Assembly: GCA_964469555.1 (NCBI GenBank)
Contig: CAYYAQ010000002.1
Coordinates: forward strand, 36,410-100,409
Length of the DNA: 64,000 nt
Direction: 5' to 3'
DNA from: CAYYAQ01 sp964469555
GTDB taxonomy: Bacteria > Planctomycetota > UBA1135 > UBA2386
In this document: piece by piece, positions 33,971-42,829 of the stretch
How the letters are laid out: each line of letters opens with the position of its first letter
Numbering within the stretch: the stretch's first letter is position 1
Position numbers and translations under genes: made by a program
The notes under the pieces: generated by a model
What the model was told of the DNA's origin: nothing
Database searches by the model: none
What the model saw: the letters and a program-made list of their open reading frames with translations, nothing else

Positions 33971-34188
33971 CACCTTTTCTTGCGTTTGCGCTCGTCCTTG
34001 CGGGCGCGACCGCGCTTGCCGCGACCCGGTTTCTGGTCGTCCTCTTTCTTGCGTTTCGATTCCTCGGCGGGCTGCGAACCAGGAAGCGCCCAGACCTTCG
34101 TCCAGATCTCCGCTTGTCGCTTGTCGAGTTCGGGTTCGTCCTTCGGAACCTCGAACCCGAAGAAGTAGCGCTCAACCCCGAGATCCAG
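33971..34188 (-). pseudogene. C-terminal fragment with a Lys/Arg-rich tail
   Basis: On the minus strand the frame ending in TGA at 33971 reads ERYFFGFEVPKDEPELDKRQ, AEIWTKVWALPGSQPAEESK and a strongly basic end (GRGKRGRARKDERKRKKR). It is clearly protein-like, yet no start codon fits: the frame enters inside the 3' end of the glycosyltransferase gene. The basic tail recalls the end of the 1025-aa protein at 48.3 kb. It is probably the surviving tail of a lost gene that once followed the glycosyltransferase operon. Confidence 0.5.
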
Positions 34189-35359
34189 GCTGCATCGCGA
34201 GCTCGAGAAGCCGCGTCAGCACCTTGCCCGAGTCGAAGTGTTCTTCGGCCAGCGCGCGGGCCGCGCGGCAGTGTCGCTCGTAGTTGCGATCCACCTCTGC
34301 GATCGCGTCAGCCGCTTCCGCAGGCGTGGTGAACGCGATGAGACCCTCGCCGGTGGGCAGCCACGTGCCGAAGCCCGTGTCCTGCGTAATCACCGGACGA
34401 CCGCTGGCCAGGTAGTGGGCGCTGCGCTCGCTGAACCACCCACAGCGACTGACGACGTAACCGTGCTTGGCGACGGTGAACTCGGCCTTGGATTGCTGCA
34501 GGTAGCGCTGGTAGGTCCACGGATCTTCGGTCGGTCCGAGCGGGTCGATCACCAACCAACCATTCTCACGGAGCTTTGACTTCGGCACGTTCGGCCCCCC
34601 GACAGCCAACTCGAGCTGACCTGTCAGGCCTGTTCGATCGGGAAGATCGAAGTAGGGTTCGAACGACTCGGACTTCATGCCGAATCGGTGGTCACCGCGT
34701 TCCTGCGGCGCGTAGCTGTCCCACAGCATCACGGTGGTGAACTTGCCGTCCACCGGCCCCGGCGTGGGGTTCCAGCGATCGAGGACGACGGGCTGCCGCG
34801 TACTCTGCCACGGGATCCCGTCGTCGGGCACGTCGCAGTCCCCACCGGGGATGTTCTCGCCCAGCGTCAAGAACACGTTGTGTTGCTCGCGCCGCTTGAT
34901 CCGAAAGTCGTCGGTGAGCTGGCGAATCTGTTCGAACGCAGGATCGGTATCGATGTAGACGCGGTGGGGCACGTTCGCGAGCCAGGGTCGGATGGGGTTG
35001 ATGCCCGAGTTGTTGATCAATACGTCCGCGGTCGCGCAAATGTCGTCGATGCGGTCCGCGCACGGCCCGAACCACGTCGCCGTGTGCGCGTCGTAGTAGG
35101 CCCATCGTTCCCCCAGTTCATTGCGTCCGAACGCCTTCGCTGCGAACTCCAAACCGTAGGTCGGGTCTTCATCGGTGACGTGGCGCTTTGGGTCGTAGCA
35201 CGCACCCCAATCTTCGCTGTCCTCCAGCAAGTAGACGTCGTGACCGAGTCGAAGGAGACCGAGCGCGTATTGCAGCGTGGGCCAAACACCTCCACCCAGG
35301 GGACGACGCACCACGTAGCCGAGAACGAGGACGCGCAATCGACCCTGCGACTCAACCAC
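34172..35359 (-). CDS. Glycosyltransferase (paralogue family, copy 1)
   Basis: The 395-aa protein begins RVLVLGYVVRRPLGGGVWPT, a GT-B type N-terminal strand-loop, and ends with a GT family 1/4-like C-terminal block: EFTVAKHGYVVSRCGWFSER, SAHYLASGRPVITQDTGFGT and LPTGEGLIAFTTPAEAADAI. The conserved Glu/Gly-rich block would bind the nucleotide-sugar. It is the last intact gene of the nine-gene glycan operon, starting at GTG 35359 inside the end of copy 2. It is closely related to the copy at 47.2 kb, more distantly to copies 2 and 3. Sugar donor and acceptor are unknown. Confidence 0.87.
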   Translation of the reverse strand: MVESQGRLRVLVLGYVVRRPLGGGVWPTLQYALGLLRLGHDVYLLEDSEDWGACYDPKRHVTDEDPTYGLEFAAKAFGRNELGERWAYYDAHTATWFGPCADRIDDICATADVLINNSGINPIRPWLANVPHRVYIDTDPAFEQIRQLTDDFRIKRREQHNVFLTLGENIPGGDCDVPDDGIPWQSTRQPVVLDRWNPTPGPVDGKFTTVMLWDSYAPQERGDHRFGMKSESFEPYFDLPDRTGLTGQLELAVGGPNVPKSKLRENGWLVIDPLGPTEDPWTYQRYLQQSKAEFTVAKHGYVVSRCGWFSERSAHYLASGRPVITQDTGFGTWLPTGEGLIAFTTPAEAADAIAEVDRNYERHCRAARALAEEHFDSGKVLTRLLELAMQPGSRG

Positions 35360-36545
35360 CGGTGCCGACCCCTCGCGAGCCGTGATCGACGTTCAACGCG
35401 TTCTCGATCAGATCCGTGAGAACGCGACCGGAGTCGAAGCAGTCCTCCGCGAGCGCGCGGGCGGCTTCTGAATGGGACGCGTAGTCCGATTCGACCTCCG
35501 CGATGGCTTCGACCGCCTCGTCAACGTTTCGGAACGGGAGCAGGCCCTTGCCCACAGGGAGGACCTTGCTGAACCCCGTGTCCTGGATGATGACGGGACG
35601 ACCCGCGGCCAGATAGCAGGTCGAGCGACAACTGAACCAACCGGACTGCCCAACGACGTATCCGTTCTTCGCCACGCTCCACTCGCCCTTCGACGTCGTG
35701 ATGAAGTCGCGGTACGAATCCATGTCTGGACAGACGACGGATGGGTCGACGAGGCTCCACCCCTTGTGTACGAGGAGCTCGCGCGGCAGCTTGTGTCCCC
35801 TGCCCGCGTTCGCGGCGAGCTCGAGCCGGGTCGGTCCGATTCGCGACGGCAAGTCGAAGAAGTTGCGGAACTCGATGTCCTTCTGGCCGAACAAACGTCC
35901 ATCGAATTGGACCGGCTTGTAGGCGCTCCAGTTCATGACCGTCGTGTAGACACCGCGGTGATCCGTCCCAACCGGCCACTCCGACATCACCATCGGTTGA
36001 CGCGTCGGTCTCCAGTCATGACCGGTGTCCGGGGTCTCCGGCGTTCGCGATGCTAGCATCTCTCCAAAACTGAACGTCACATCGTGCAGATCGATGAGCT
36101 TGCGGAAGTAGTCGTAGCCCTTCGCGAGCTTGACCTGCGTGAACGTCGGGTCCGAATCGATGTAGACCAACCGACCGCGACCGCGATAGAGCGCAGGATC
36201 CTCGAGCGTGCCGGAGACGTTGATCAGGAGGTCAGCTGTCTCGATGACTTCATGGCGCTTCGCATCGGACAAGCCATGCCATTGTTTCTGCCACGCGAAG
36301 CAATACGCCCAGCGTTCTTTCATCCCGTAGCGCTCGAAGAGCGTCGCGAGGTAATCGACGTTGAAGTTGCAGTCCTTGACCAGCCCGTCCTCCGCTGGCG
36401 TGTACGGCCACTGCCCTGTGTCCTCGATGTAGTAGACATCATGGCCGAGTTGGTGCAGACCGAGCACGTATTGGAAGTAGTCCCAGGTCACGCCACCGAG
36501 GGGGTACTGAGCGATCAAACCCGTGACGATGATCCGAAGGCTCAA
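35352..36545 (-). CDS. Glycosyltransferase (paralogue family, copy 2)
   Basis: From TTG 36545, which overlaps the deacetylase stop (TTGA), the 397-aa protein reads RIIVTGLIAQYPLGGVTWDY at the N terminus. It carries the family block EWSVAKNGYVVGQSGWFSCR, STCYLAAGRPVIIQDTGFSK and LPVGKGLLPFRNVDEAVEAI at the C terminus. The GT-B layout is the same as copy 1, but the sequences have diverged well. It is predicted to add one sugar of the glycan made by this operon. The frame is also open far upstream, but that part overlaps the deacetylase and is not coding-like. Confidence 0.87.
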   Translation of the reverse strand: MSLRIIVTGLIAQYPLGGVTWDYFQYVLGLHQLGHDVYYIEDTGQWPYTPAEDGLVKDCNFNVDYLATLFERYGMKERWAYCFAWQKQWHGLSDAKRHEVIETADLLINVSGTLEDPALYRGRGRLVYIDSDPTFTQVKLAKGYDYFRKLIDLHDVTFSFGEMLASRTPETPDTGHDWRPTRQPMVMSEWPVGTDHRGVYTTVMNWSAYKPVQFDGRLFGQKDIEFRNFFDLPSRIGPTRLELAANAGRGHKLPRELLVHKGWSLVDPSVVCPDMDSYRDFITTSKGEWSVAKNGYVVGQSGWFSCRSTCYLAAGRPVIIQDTGFSKVLPVGKGLLPFRNVDEAVEAIAEVESDYASHSEAARALAEDCFDSGRVLTDLIENALNVDHGSRGVGTGG

Positions 36546-37270
36546 GCGTCTCCTCCCAACCACTTCGAGAGGTTCGTATCCGAGCCCATCGGGACGCGGG
36601 TCACGCGGTACGGCGTGTCGGTCGGCACATCGAACACGCCACCTTTGTAGAGGAACGACAACTGATACCCCGCGCGCTTCATCGCGCCTTCCGTCGCCTC
36701 GACATCTTTGCCGTTGTCGCCGTACGGGAACGCGAGCGATTCGACGGCCGAACCGAGCCTCTCCTCCAAACGCTCTTTGGAAACCTTGATCTCGTATTCC
36801 TGCGCCGCGATATCGAGTTCGGAAAAGCTGCGGTGCGACACGCCATGGGACTGAATCGAGACTCCACGATGCTGCAGTTCGATGAGCTCTTCCCACGAGC
36901 AAATCGGTTCCTCGGGCTCGTTGCCGTAGTCCCAGGTGTTGAAACCACCGATGTAGTCAGTGGGAACGAAGACGACAGACGGGTAGCCGAACTTATTGAG
37001 TAGCGGCTGCGTGGTCGTAAGCATCGACTGATAGCCGTCGTCGAAAGTCAGCAGCGCGCTTCGTTCAGGGAGATGCCTGGGATCCTTCACCCCGTTGAGG
37101 AACGAGTGCAGGTCGACGACGTGGTAGCACTCGTCGCGCAACTGTTCGAGGAAACGCGTGAAGACATCTTCGGAGATGTAGTTCCACGTGTCCCAACCGC
37201 CTGCGGGCGGCACACCGATCTTGTGGAACGACAAGACCGCGGTGGTTCGAACGACGGCACTAGTGGACAC
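36542..37270 (-). CDS. Polysaccharide deacetylase (NodB-homology, carbohydrate esterase 4)
   Basis: The 242-aa protein has the NodB domain: LLTFDDGYQSML with the catalytic Asp and metal-binding Asp, SHGVSHRSFSELD with the two metal-binding His residues, and LAFPYGDNGKDVE. There is no signal peptide, so it acts on a cytoplasmic lipid- or nucleotide-linked sugar by removing N- or O-acetyl groups during assembly. GTG 37270 overlaps the end of the preceding glycosyltransferase gene. Its place inside the glycan operon supports a role in tailoring the product. Confidence 0.9.
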   Translation of the reverse strand: MSTSAVVRTTAVLSFHKIGVPPAGGWDTWNYISEDVFTRFLEQLRDECYHVVDLHSFLNGVKDPRHLPERSALLTFDDGYQSMLTTTQPLLNKFGYPSVVFVPTDYIGGFNTWDYGNEPEEPICSWEELIELQHRGVSIQSHGVSHRSFSELDIAAQEYEIKVSKERLEERLGSAVESLAFPYGDNGKDVEATEGAMKRAGYQLSFLYKGGVFDVPTDTPYRVTRVPMGSDTNLSKWLGGDA

Positions 37271-38438
37271 GGTGCCCCTTTGTCTTTTGCGACATCGCGG
37301 TGGCGAGGAGATTGGTCATCACCGTCTCGGCGTCGAAGTTCTCCTCGGCAATCGCGCGGGCGGCCAATGTCTCGGCCTCGTAGTTCTCTTCGTTCGCGAT
37401 GTGATCGAGGAAGCGCGCCGCCTGCTGCATGGTCGTGAACCGCCACAACCCACCCTTGTCCGGCAAGAAACGGCTCGGTCCGGTATGCTGAACGACCGCG
37501 GGCTTCCCACTCGCCAGATAGCAGATCGTGCGATCGCTGATCCAAGCGTTCTGGAGAACCATGCAGGATTCCTTTGCGCAACTAAACTCGCCGCGCGAAC
37601 CGCGGATGTAGTTCCGATAGTCGTCGACCGTCGCAGATACCTCGTAGGCGGGCCGCGCCTGCCAACCGTTCTTGGTCAGAAGCGGCATGTCCGATGAATT
37701 GCCGTCCTCGTGGTAGATCGCGAGCTCGAGCTTCGCGCGGGTGAGCGACGGGAGGTTGAGGTTGGCGATGAAATTCGTGCGCTTCTCGTTGTTGATGCTC
37801 TCGCCGCCGAGCAATTCGTACTCACCCCACCAGTTTGTCACCGTCGTGAAGCAAGCGTCGGCGGGAGTCTCGGTGACGGGCCATGAAGGCAGATGAACCG
37901 GTGGCGGGGTGTAGTGCCACTTCATCCCGCAGTCCGGGAACTTCGAGCCCGGCTGTCCGACCGTCTCACCGATCGTGAAGTTCATGTCGTGGCGGGCCGG
38001 ACTGACCGTGCCACCGACGATCCAGGACTGCAGCAAGCCGGGATCGATATCGACGAGTGCGGAGCGCTTGAACCGATCGACGATCTCCTGCGGAACCGCG
38101 TACTTGAAGTTGAGGAAGAGATCAGCCTCGGCGAACACACGCTCGAGCGGGGCCGCCAGCGTCTCCAGATCGGAACGAACGGACGCGAGTTGAGCCGTTT
38201 GTTCCTCAGTCTCGATGAGCGTAACTTCGGCCTCGAGACCCAGCGCGCCGAGCCGGTTGTAGAACTGGCGCAGGTGCGTGAACAACCGTTGAGGATCGTC
38301 CGCCCAGCGCATCTTCTCGAGCAGCACGACCTTCGCGCCGGCAGCCTTCAGACCGAGCGCCCAGTTCAGGAACACCCAGGCATGCCCCCCGAGAGTCGTG
38401 TTCCACAACAGGTGGTTGGTCGAGAGGCAGACCTGCAT
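37260..38438 (-). CDS. Glycosyltransferase (paralogue family, copy 3)
   Basis: The 392-aa protein from ATG 38438 starts VCLSTNHLLWNTTLGGHAWV and has the family's C-terminal block in the form EFSCAKESCMVLQNAWISDR, TICYLASGKPAVVQHTGPSR and FLPDKGGLWRFTTMQQAARF. It is the most divergent of the four copies. The ATG shares one base with the ABC transporter stop (TGATG). Function inferred from fold and operon: transfer of a sugar during synthesis of a surface glycan or glycolipid. Confidence 0.85.
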   Translation of the reverse strand: MQVCLSTNHLLWNTTLGGHAWVFLNWALGLKAAGAKVVLLEKMRWADDPQRLFTHLRQFYNRLGALGLEAEVTLIETEEQTAQLASVRSDLETLAAPLERVFAEADLFLNFKYAVPQEIVDRFKRSALVDIDPGLLQSWIVGGTVSPARHDMNFTIGETVGQPGSKFPDCGMKWHYTPPPVHLPSWPVTETPADACFTTVTNWWGEYELLGGESINNEKRTNFIANLNLPSLTRAKLELAIYHEDGNSSDMPLLTKNGWQARPAYEVSATVDDYRNYIRGSRGEFSCAKESCMVLQNAWISDRTICYLASGKPAVVQHTGPSRFLPDKGGLWRFTTMQQAARFLDHIANEENYEAETLAARAIAEENFDAETVMTNLLATAMSQKTKGHRVH

Positions 38439-40276
38439 CACACCACTCCGTCTCTCTTCCCGTTCTCGCTCGCGTTTTCGGGACGCCGCTCGGAGGTCGC
38501 GAGCATCAACTCGTCCAGGGAACCCACAGAGTCCGGACTGGCAAACTTGACGACTCGACCCTTCTCGATCACGAGCACGAGGTCGCACCTGGCGAGGGTG
38601 CTCGGCCGGTGAGCGATGATGAACGTCGTCCGGTCCTTCATCAGACGATCGAGAGCATCCATGATCGCTGACTCGGTCCGCATGTCGACGGAGCTGGTCG
38701 GCTCGTCGAGGACCAGCATCGGAGCATCCTTGAGGAAGGCGCGGGCGAGAGAGATTCGCTGGCGCTCGCCACCGGAGAGTCGTTGACCGCGATCTCCGAC
38801 TACCGTGTCGTACCCTCGGGGCATGGAGGTGATGAAATCGTGCGCGTTCGCGAGCTTGGCCGCCTCGATCACGTTGGACATCTCGGCATCGGGAGCGGCG
38901 TAGCGGATGTTCTCAGCGATGCTCTTCTTGAACAGCACCGGATCCTGCAACACGATCGAGAACTGCTTGCGGAGATCGGCGATCTTGATGTCCCGAAGAT
39001 CGTCGCCATCGAGAAGAATGGCGCCCCTCGTGGGGTCGTACAAACGCGTCATCAAGTTGACGAGTGTGGTCTTGCCGGCACCCGTGTGGCCCGCGATACC
39101 GATCCTCTGACCGGCCAGGGCCTCGAAACTCATCTTGTCGATCGCGAATGCATCCTCTTCGTACTGGAACGAGACCTCACGAAACTCGAGCAAACCCTTC
39201 GCACGGTCGAGTTCGCGGGCGTCTGGCCGCTCGACGACCTCGGGCATGTGATCGAGAAGCCCGAGAACCCGCTCCGCACTCGCGAGCGCCGACTGCATCG
39301 ATGCGACCTGTCCGACGATCATCTGCAGCGGCGAGTAGAACTGCACCATCAGCGCGGCGATCAGGACCAGCTGACCGAGCGTCATCGCGCCGTTCTTGAC
39401 CATCTGACCGCCGATCACGATGAACAACGCCGTGCCGGTCGCTGTCATCAACGCGGTGATCGTGCTGAACCAGCCCTGGGTCTTTGCCACGCGATAACGC
39501 GCATCGACACCCTTCTCCGCCATCTTCATCAGACGATCGGTCTCGCCTTCTTCGCGACCGAACGCCTTGATCACCCGCACGGCGGCGAACACTTCCTGAA
39601 GCCGACCGAGGATGCTCGTATCGAGTTCCTTGATATTGTGCCATTGCGTGCGAAGGCTTCTGCCGAAAGGCCACGACACGAGGAGCATGATCGGCCCCAC
39701 CGCGACCGCAACGAGCGCGAGCGATGGACTAATCGTCAGGATGATTCCAGAGATCGCGAGGAGCAGGATCAACGACTGCAGCGACGGGATGAGCCCGTCG
39801 AGCAACAGCGTTGGGATCACCGCTGTGTCCATCATGATCCGGAACGTCGACTCCGACGGGCCCTTCTCGTCGTGGTACGTCAGCGAGAGTCGCTCGACGT
39901 GTCCGAACAGCCGGGTTCGGAAATTGAGAACCAATCGCTCCTTGGTGATGACGCGCAGGAGTCGCTTCACGAACGACAGGGACTGGTTGAGCACCGCGAC
40001 AAAGACGACCATGATCGCGGAGACGAGCAGGTAGCCGAATCGGTCGTCGAGGTTGAGGAGCGCGTCGGGGACGAAGAAGTCGAGCGCCGCCGGTAACTCG
40101 CTGTCGCCGATGTAGCTGTCCAGCGCGACCATCATCGCCAGCGGTTGCAGCAAGCCGAGCGGCGCCATGATCGCGCCGAGGGCCGTGATCATGGTCAGCC
40201 GCCATCGGTGACCCTGCATCTCCCGCAGAATCTTGCGGAACACGCTCCAACCCGACTGAGTCGGTCTCGCATCCAT
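38438..40276 (-). CDS. ABC exporter, fused permease and ATPase (MsbA type)
   Basis: The 612-aa protein has six membrane helices (about residues 20-320) followed by an ATPase domain with Walker A GHTGAGKTTLVNLM, Q-loop FSIVLQDPVLF, signature RLSGGERQRISLARAF, Walker B MLVLDEPTSS and H-loop IIAHRPST. Such half-transporters dimerise and flip lipid-linked products across the inner membrane. Inside a glycosyltransferase/ketosynthase operon it probably exports the glycolipid or lipid-linked glycan. ATG 40276 is preferred over GTG 40291, which would overlap the GNAT gene. Confidence 0.93.
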   Translation of the reverse strand: MDARPTQSGWSVFRKILREMQGHRWRLTMITALGAIMAPLGLLQPLAMMVALDSYIGDSELPAALDFFVPDALLNLDDRFGYLLVSAIMVVFVAVLNQSLSFVKRLLRVITKERLVLNFRTRLFGHVERLSLTYHDEKGPSESTFRIMMDTAVIPTLLLDGLIPSLQSLILLLAISGIILTISPSLALVAVAVGPIMLLVSWPFGRSLRTQWHNIKELDTSILGRLQEVFAAVRVIKAFGREEGETDRLMKMAEKGVDARYRVAKTQGWFSTITALMTATGTALFIVIGGQMVKNGAMTLGQLVLIAALMVQFYSPLQMIVGQVASMQSALASAERVLGLLDHMPEVVERPDARELDRAKGLLEFREVSFQYEEDAFAIDKMSFEALAGQRIGIAGHTGAGKTTLVNLMTRLYDPTRGAILLDGDDLRDIKIADLRKQFSIVLQDPVLFKKSIAENIRYAAPDAEMSNVIEAAKLANAHDFITSMPRGYDTVVGDRGQRLSGGERQRISLARAFLKDAPMLVLDEPTSSVDMRTESAIMDALDRLMKDRTTFIIAHRPSTLARCDLVLVIEKGRVVKFASPDSVGSLDELMLATSERRPENASENGKRDGVV

Positions 40277-40284
40277 GTCGAACT

Positions 40285-41235
40285 CTACCACCAGTCGACG
40301 TCTCCCATCGTGTAGTAGAGGTGCTCGCGCAGGAAGTCCGTGTCCACAGCGGAGTCCTTGATGAAGTGGTAGCCGTGGGTGCCCGAGTCAGCCTGCTCGG
40401 AGAAACCAGCCGATCGACGATCAGGCAACCAGATCATCACGTCGTTTTCGAGGAACCCGGCGAGTTCCTGCACGACGTCCGCAGCCATGTCGCTGAGCAG
40501 CAGGGCGTCGACGATGGGGACCTCCTTGGCGCGGTCACGTTCACCGGGCCGATCGTTGCCGAAGACCACGTAGCCAACGTCTTCACCGCCTCGCCGGACA
40601 CCGACGAGCCGGTAGTTGTTGACCGGGTGCGAGGCGTAGCGCCACGTCAGGTAGTCCGTATCCCGAATCAACCCAGCGCGAATCCCGGACTTGAAACGAT
40701 CCCACAAGGCGTCCACTTCCGGCGCGGTCCACTTCCAATCGACGAATTCGAATTGGGTCGTACGCGGCGCATCAGCGAGCCTCTTGTAGCGCGTCTGGGC
40801 CTTCTCGATGAAACCGCCCAACTTGCGGCGCACGAAGTAGCGGAACGCGGCGTGCCCCGAGAATCCGTAGACAAGGTGCTTCGAGTACGTCTCCTTGATG
40901 TCGCCCAGGATGTGCGTAGAGCCGAGGTTGAAGTAGTCGTACTTCAGCCGATAGTCCGGGTGCACCATGAAGTCCGCGAGCTGAAAAAACGCCGTCTCCT
41001 CTCCATCGATATATCCGCGTAGCGGCACCGCGCCGAAGTAGCCGATGACCTTGCCTTCTACACGTCCGACGTAGCAGTAGTGTCGCTGCGTCCACTTCGG
41101 CACGTATTTCCAGTACCAGATCGACGGGGTAATCGTGTGCCCAAACACGGTCTCGAAGAGTTCGATGAGACCAAAGTGGTCCTGCATCGGATCGAGTGGT
41201 CGGCTTTCTAGTGGTGGTAGAGACTCGGTGGTCAT
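40285..41235 (-). CDS. GNAT-family acyltransferase
   Basis: The 316-aa protein has the GNAT core in its N-terminal half: CYVGRVEGKVIGYFGAVPLR, then FFQLADFMVHPDYRLKYDYF, where the acetyl-CoA pyrophosphate loop normally is, and FGFSGHAAFRYFVRRKLGGF-like helices. The C-terminal half (YLTWRYASHPVNNYRLVGVR) resembles the second GNAT repeat of large acyltransferases. It follows the ketosynthase by 5 bp. With a dedicated ACP nearby it could use an acyl-ACP or acyl-CoA to acylate an amino sugar. Substrate inferred only. Confidence 0.8.
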   Translation of the reverse strand: MTTESLPPLESRPLDPMQDHFGLIELFETVFGHTITPSIWYWKYVPKWTQRHYCYVGRVEGKVIGYFGAVPLRGYIDGEETAFFQLADFMVHPDYRLKYDYFNLGSTHILGDIKETYSKHLVYGFSGHAAFRYFVRRKLGGFIEKAQTRYKRLADAPRTTQFEFVDWKWTAPEVDALWDRFKSGIRAGLIRDTDYLTWRYASHPVNNYRLVGVRRGGEDVGYVVFGNDRPGERDRAKEVPIVDALLLSDMAADVVQELAGFLENDVMIWLPDRRSAGFSEQADSGTHGYHFIKDSAVDTDFLREHLYYTMGDVDWW

Positions 41236-41240
41236 TTCGT

Positions 41241-42455
41241 CTATTCGAAACGGCGAAACGCCAGCACAGCGTTGAGTCCGCCGAAGGCGTAGGAACTGGA
41301 GAGTGCGACGTCAATCTGGGCATCGCGCGCTTCGTTTGGCACGTAGTCGAGATCACACCCCGGATCGGGCTCGGTAAAATTGATGGTCGGTGGCAGAACA
41401 CCGTTCTTGATGGCCAGCACAGTCGCGACACCTTCGAGGGCACCCGCCGCGCCTAGAGCGTGACCGTGGGCCGACTTGGTCGAACTCACGGCGAGCTTCG
41501 CGGCGTGTTCGCCGAAGACGTGGTGGATCGCTTGGGTCTCGTTCGGGTCGTTGGCCGGCGTGCCGGTGCCATGTGCATTGATGTAGCTGACCGCCGACGG
41601 ATCCACGCCCGCGTCGTTGAGGGCGGACGACATCGCGCGAGCCGGGCCATCGACCGAAGGCAACGTCAGATGATGCGCGTCGGCAGTCATCCCGAAACCG
41701 CTGAACTCCGCGTAGATCTCTGCCCCGCGATCCTGTGCATGCTCGAGCGTCTCGAGAACCAGCATCCCGCTTCCCTCGCCCAGGATCATGCCCAAGCGGT
41801 CACGGCTGAACGGTCGGCAGGTATCGGGAGAGACGACCCGCAGAGCGTCCCAGGCCTTGAGGTTGCCGAGGCAGAAGAACGCTTCGTGGCCACCGGTCAG
41901 CGCAACGTCGGACATCCCGTTGCGCACCAACCAGTACGCCTGGCCCATGGCATGGTTCGACGACGAGCAGGCCGTGCTGAGGTTGAACACCGGTCCCTGC
42001 AATCCGAACTCGAGCGAGATCCTGCTAGCGCCGGCGTTGCCCATGACCTTCGGCACCATCATCGGATGGCTGCGCTTCTTCTTCAGCGCGTAGAGCTTGT
42101 AGTACTGCTCGTCCTCCGTCGTCTTCCCCCCGCACGCGCAGCCCGTGACGACGGCGCCGGTCTGACGAAGCTCGTCGGTGAACTCAAGCCCGGAGTCCTG
42201 CACCGCCTCGCGCGCCGCGATCAAACCCAGCTGCGCGTTGCGGTCCAGCATCTGGTCCGCCTTGCTGAGATGATCCGCTGGCGTGTAGCCCTTGATCTCC
42301 GCCCCGTTCTTGAACGTGACGGTCTCGGTATCCACAGATTCGATCGTTTGGATACCCGATCGCCCCTCCGTGAGAGCGGGCCAGAATCCATGCCGATCCT
42401 GCCCGAGAGCAGAGACCACTCCCAGTCCGGTGATGACGACTCGTCGCTCGGACAC
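41241..42455 (-). CDS. Beta-ketoacyl-ACP synthase (FabF/KAS II-like)
   Basis: The 404-aa ketosynthase has an intact Cys-His-His triad: Cys163 in STACSSSNHAMGQA, His in NAHGTGTPANDPNET and His in STKSAHGHALGAAGA. It also has the N-terminal RRVVITGLGVVSALG and the C-terminal SSYAFGGLNAVL. The GTG start at 42455 has a strong Shine-Dalgarno (GGAGGAT). It condenses malonyl-ACP with an acyl-ACP. Located with its own ACP inside a glycan operon and without other fatty-acid synthase genes, it is a specialised elongation enzyme rather than the housekeeping FabF. Confidence 0.92.
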   Translation of the reverse strand: MSERRVVITGLGVVSALGQDRHGFWPALTEGRSGIQTIESVDTETVTFKNGAEIKGYTPADHLSKADQMLDRNAQLGLIAAREAVQDSGLEFTDELRQTGAVVTGCACGGKTTEDEQYYKLYALKKKRSHPMMVPKVMGNAGASRISLEFGLQGPVFNLSTACSSSNHAMGQAYWLVRNGMSDVALTGGHEAFFCLGNLKAWDALRVVSPDTCRPFSRDRLGMILGEGSGMLVLETLEHAQDRGAEIYAEFSGFGMTADAHHLTLPSVDGPARAMSSALNDAGVDPSAVSYINAHGTGTPANDPNETQAIHHVFGEHAAKLAVSSTKSAHGHALGAAGALEGVATVLAIKNGVLPPTINFTEPDPGCDLDYVPNEARDAQIDVALSSSYAFGGLNAVLAFRRFE

Positions 42456-42457
42456 AG

Positions 42458-42829
42458 CTATCCTCCGGCCGCAGCCCCTGGACTCGCGCCCGAACTCGAC
42501 TCGTCCTCTTCGACCCCGGCGGGGTCCCCAACGACCTCGTCCGCGACTGGCGGCGGGTCGGGCAGCACGATCTCTTCGCCGCGCACGAGTTTGCCCAATC
42601 CCTCGACGACGTCCGACATCGTTCGCATGGAACGAGCCGCCGTGTCCGGGATATCGACATCGAGTTCCTCTTCGACTTCGAAGAGGATCTCCATGGCATC
42701 GAGTGAGTCCACTTCGAGATCCTCGAACTTGCTGTCGATGGATATCTCGCTGGCGTCGATGCTCTTTTGTTCCGCGACCTTCTCGATCACGATCGCTAGA
42801 ATCTGTTCTTCTGAGGGATGGTCAGTCAT
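42458..42829 (-). CDS. Acyl carrier protein with a long acidic tail
   Basis: The 123-aa protein has the ACP four-helix pattern, with Ser42 in FEDLEVDSLDAMEILFEVEE as the 4'-phosphopantetheine site (DSL motif). After about residue 85 it carries an extra Pro/Glu/Ser/Gly-rich tail (VLPDPPPVADEVV...SSSGASPGAAAGG) that standard 78-aa ACPs lack. It overlaps the GH-GT2 gene by 8 bp and precedes the ketosynthase by 2 bp. It must serve that ketosynthase and perhaps the GNAT protein. Confidence 0.92.
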   Translation of the reverse strand: MTDHPSEEQILAIVIEKVAEQKSIDASEISIDSKFEDLEVDSLDAMEILFEVEEELDVDIPDTAARSMRTMSDVVEGLGKLVRGEEIVLPDPPPVADEVVGDPAGVEEDESSSGASPGAAAGG

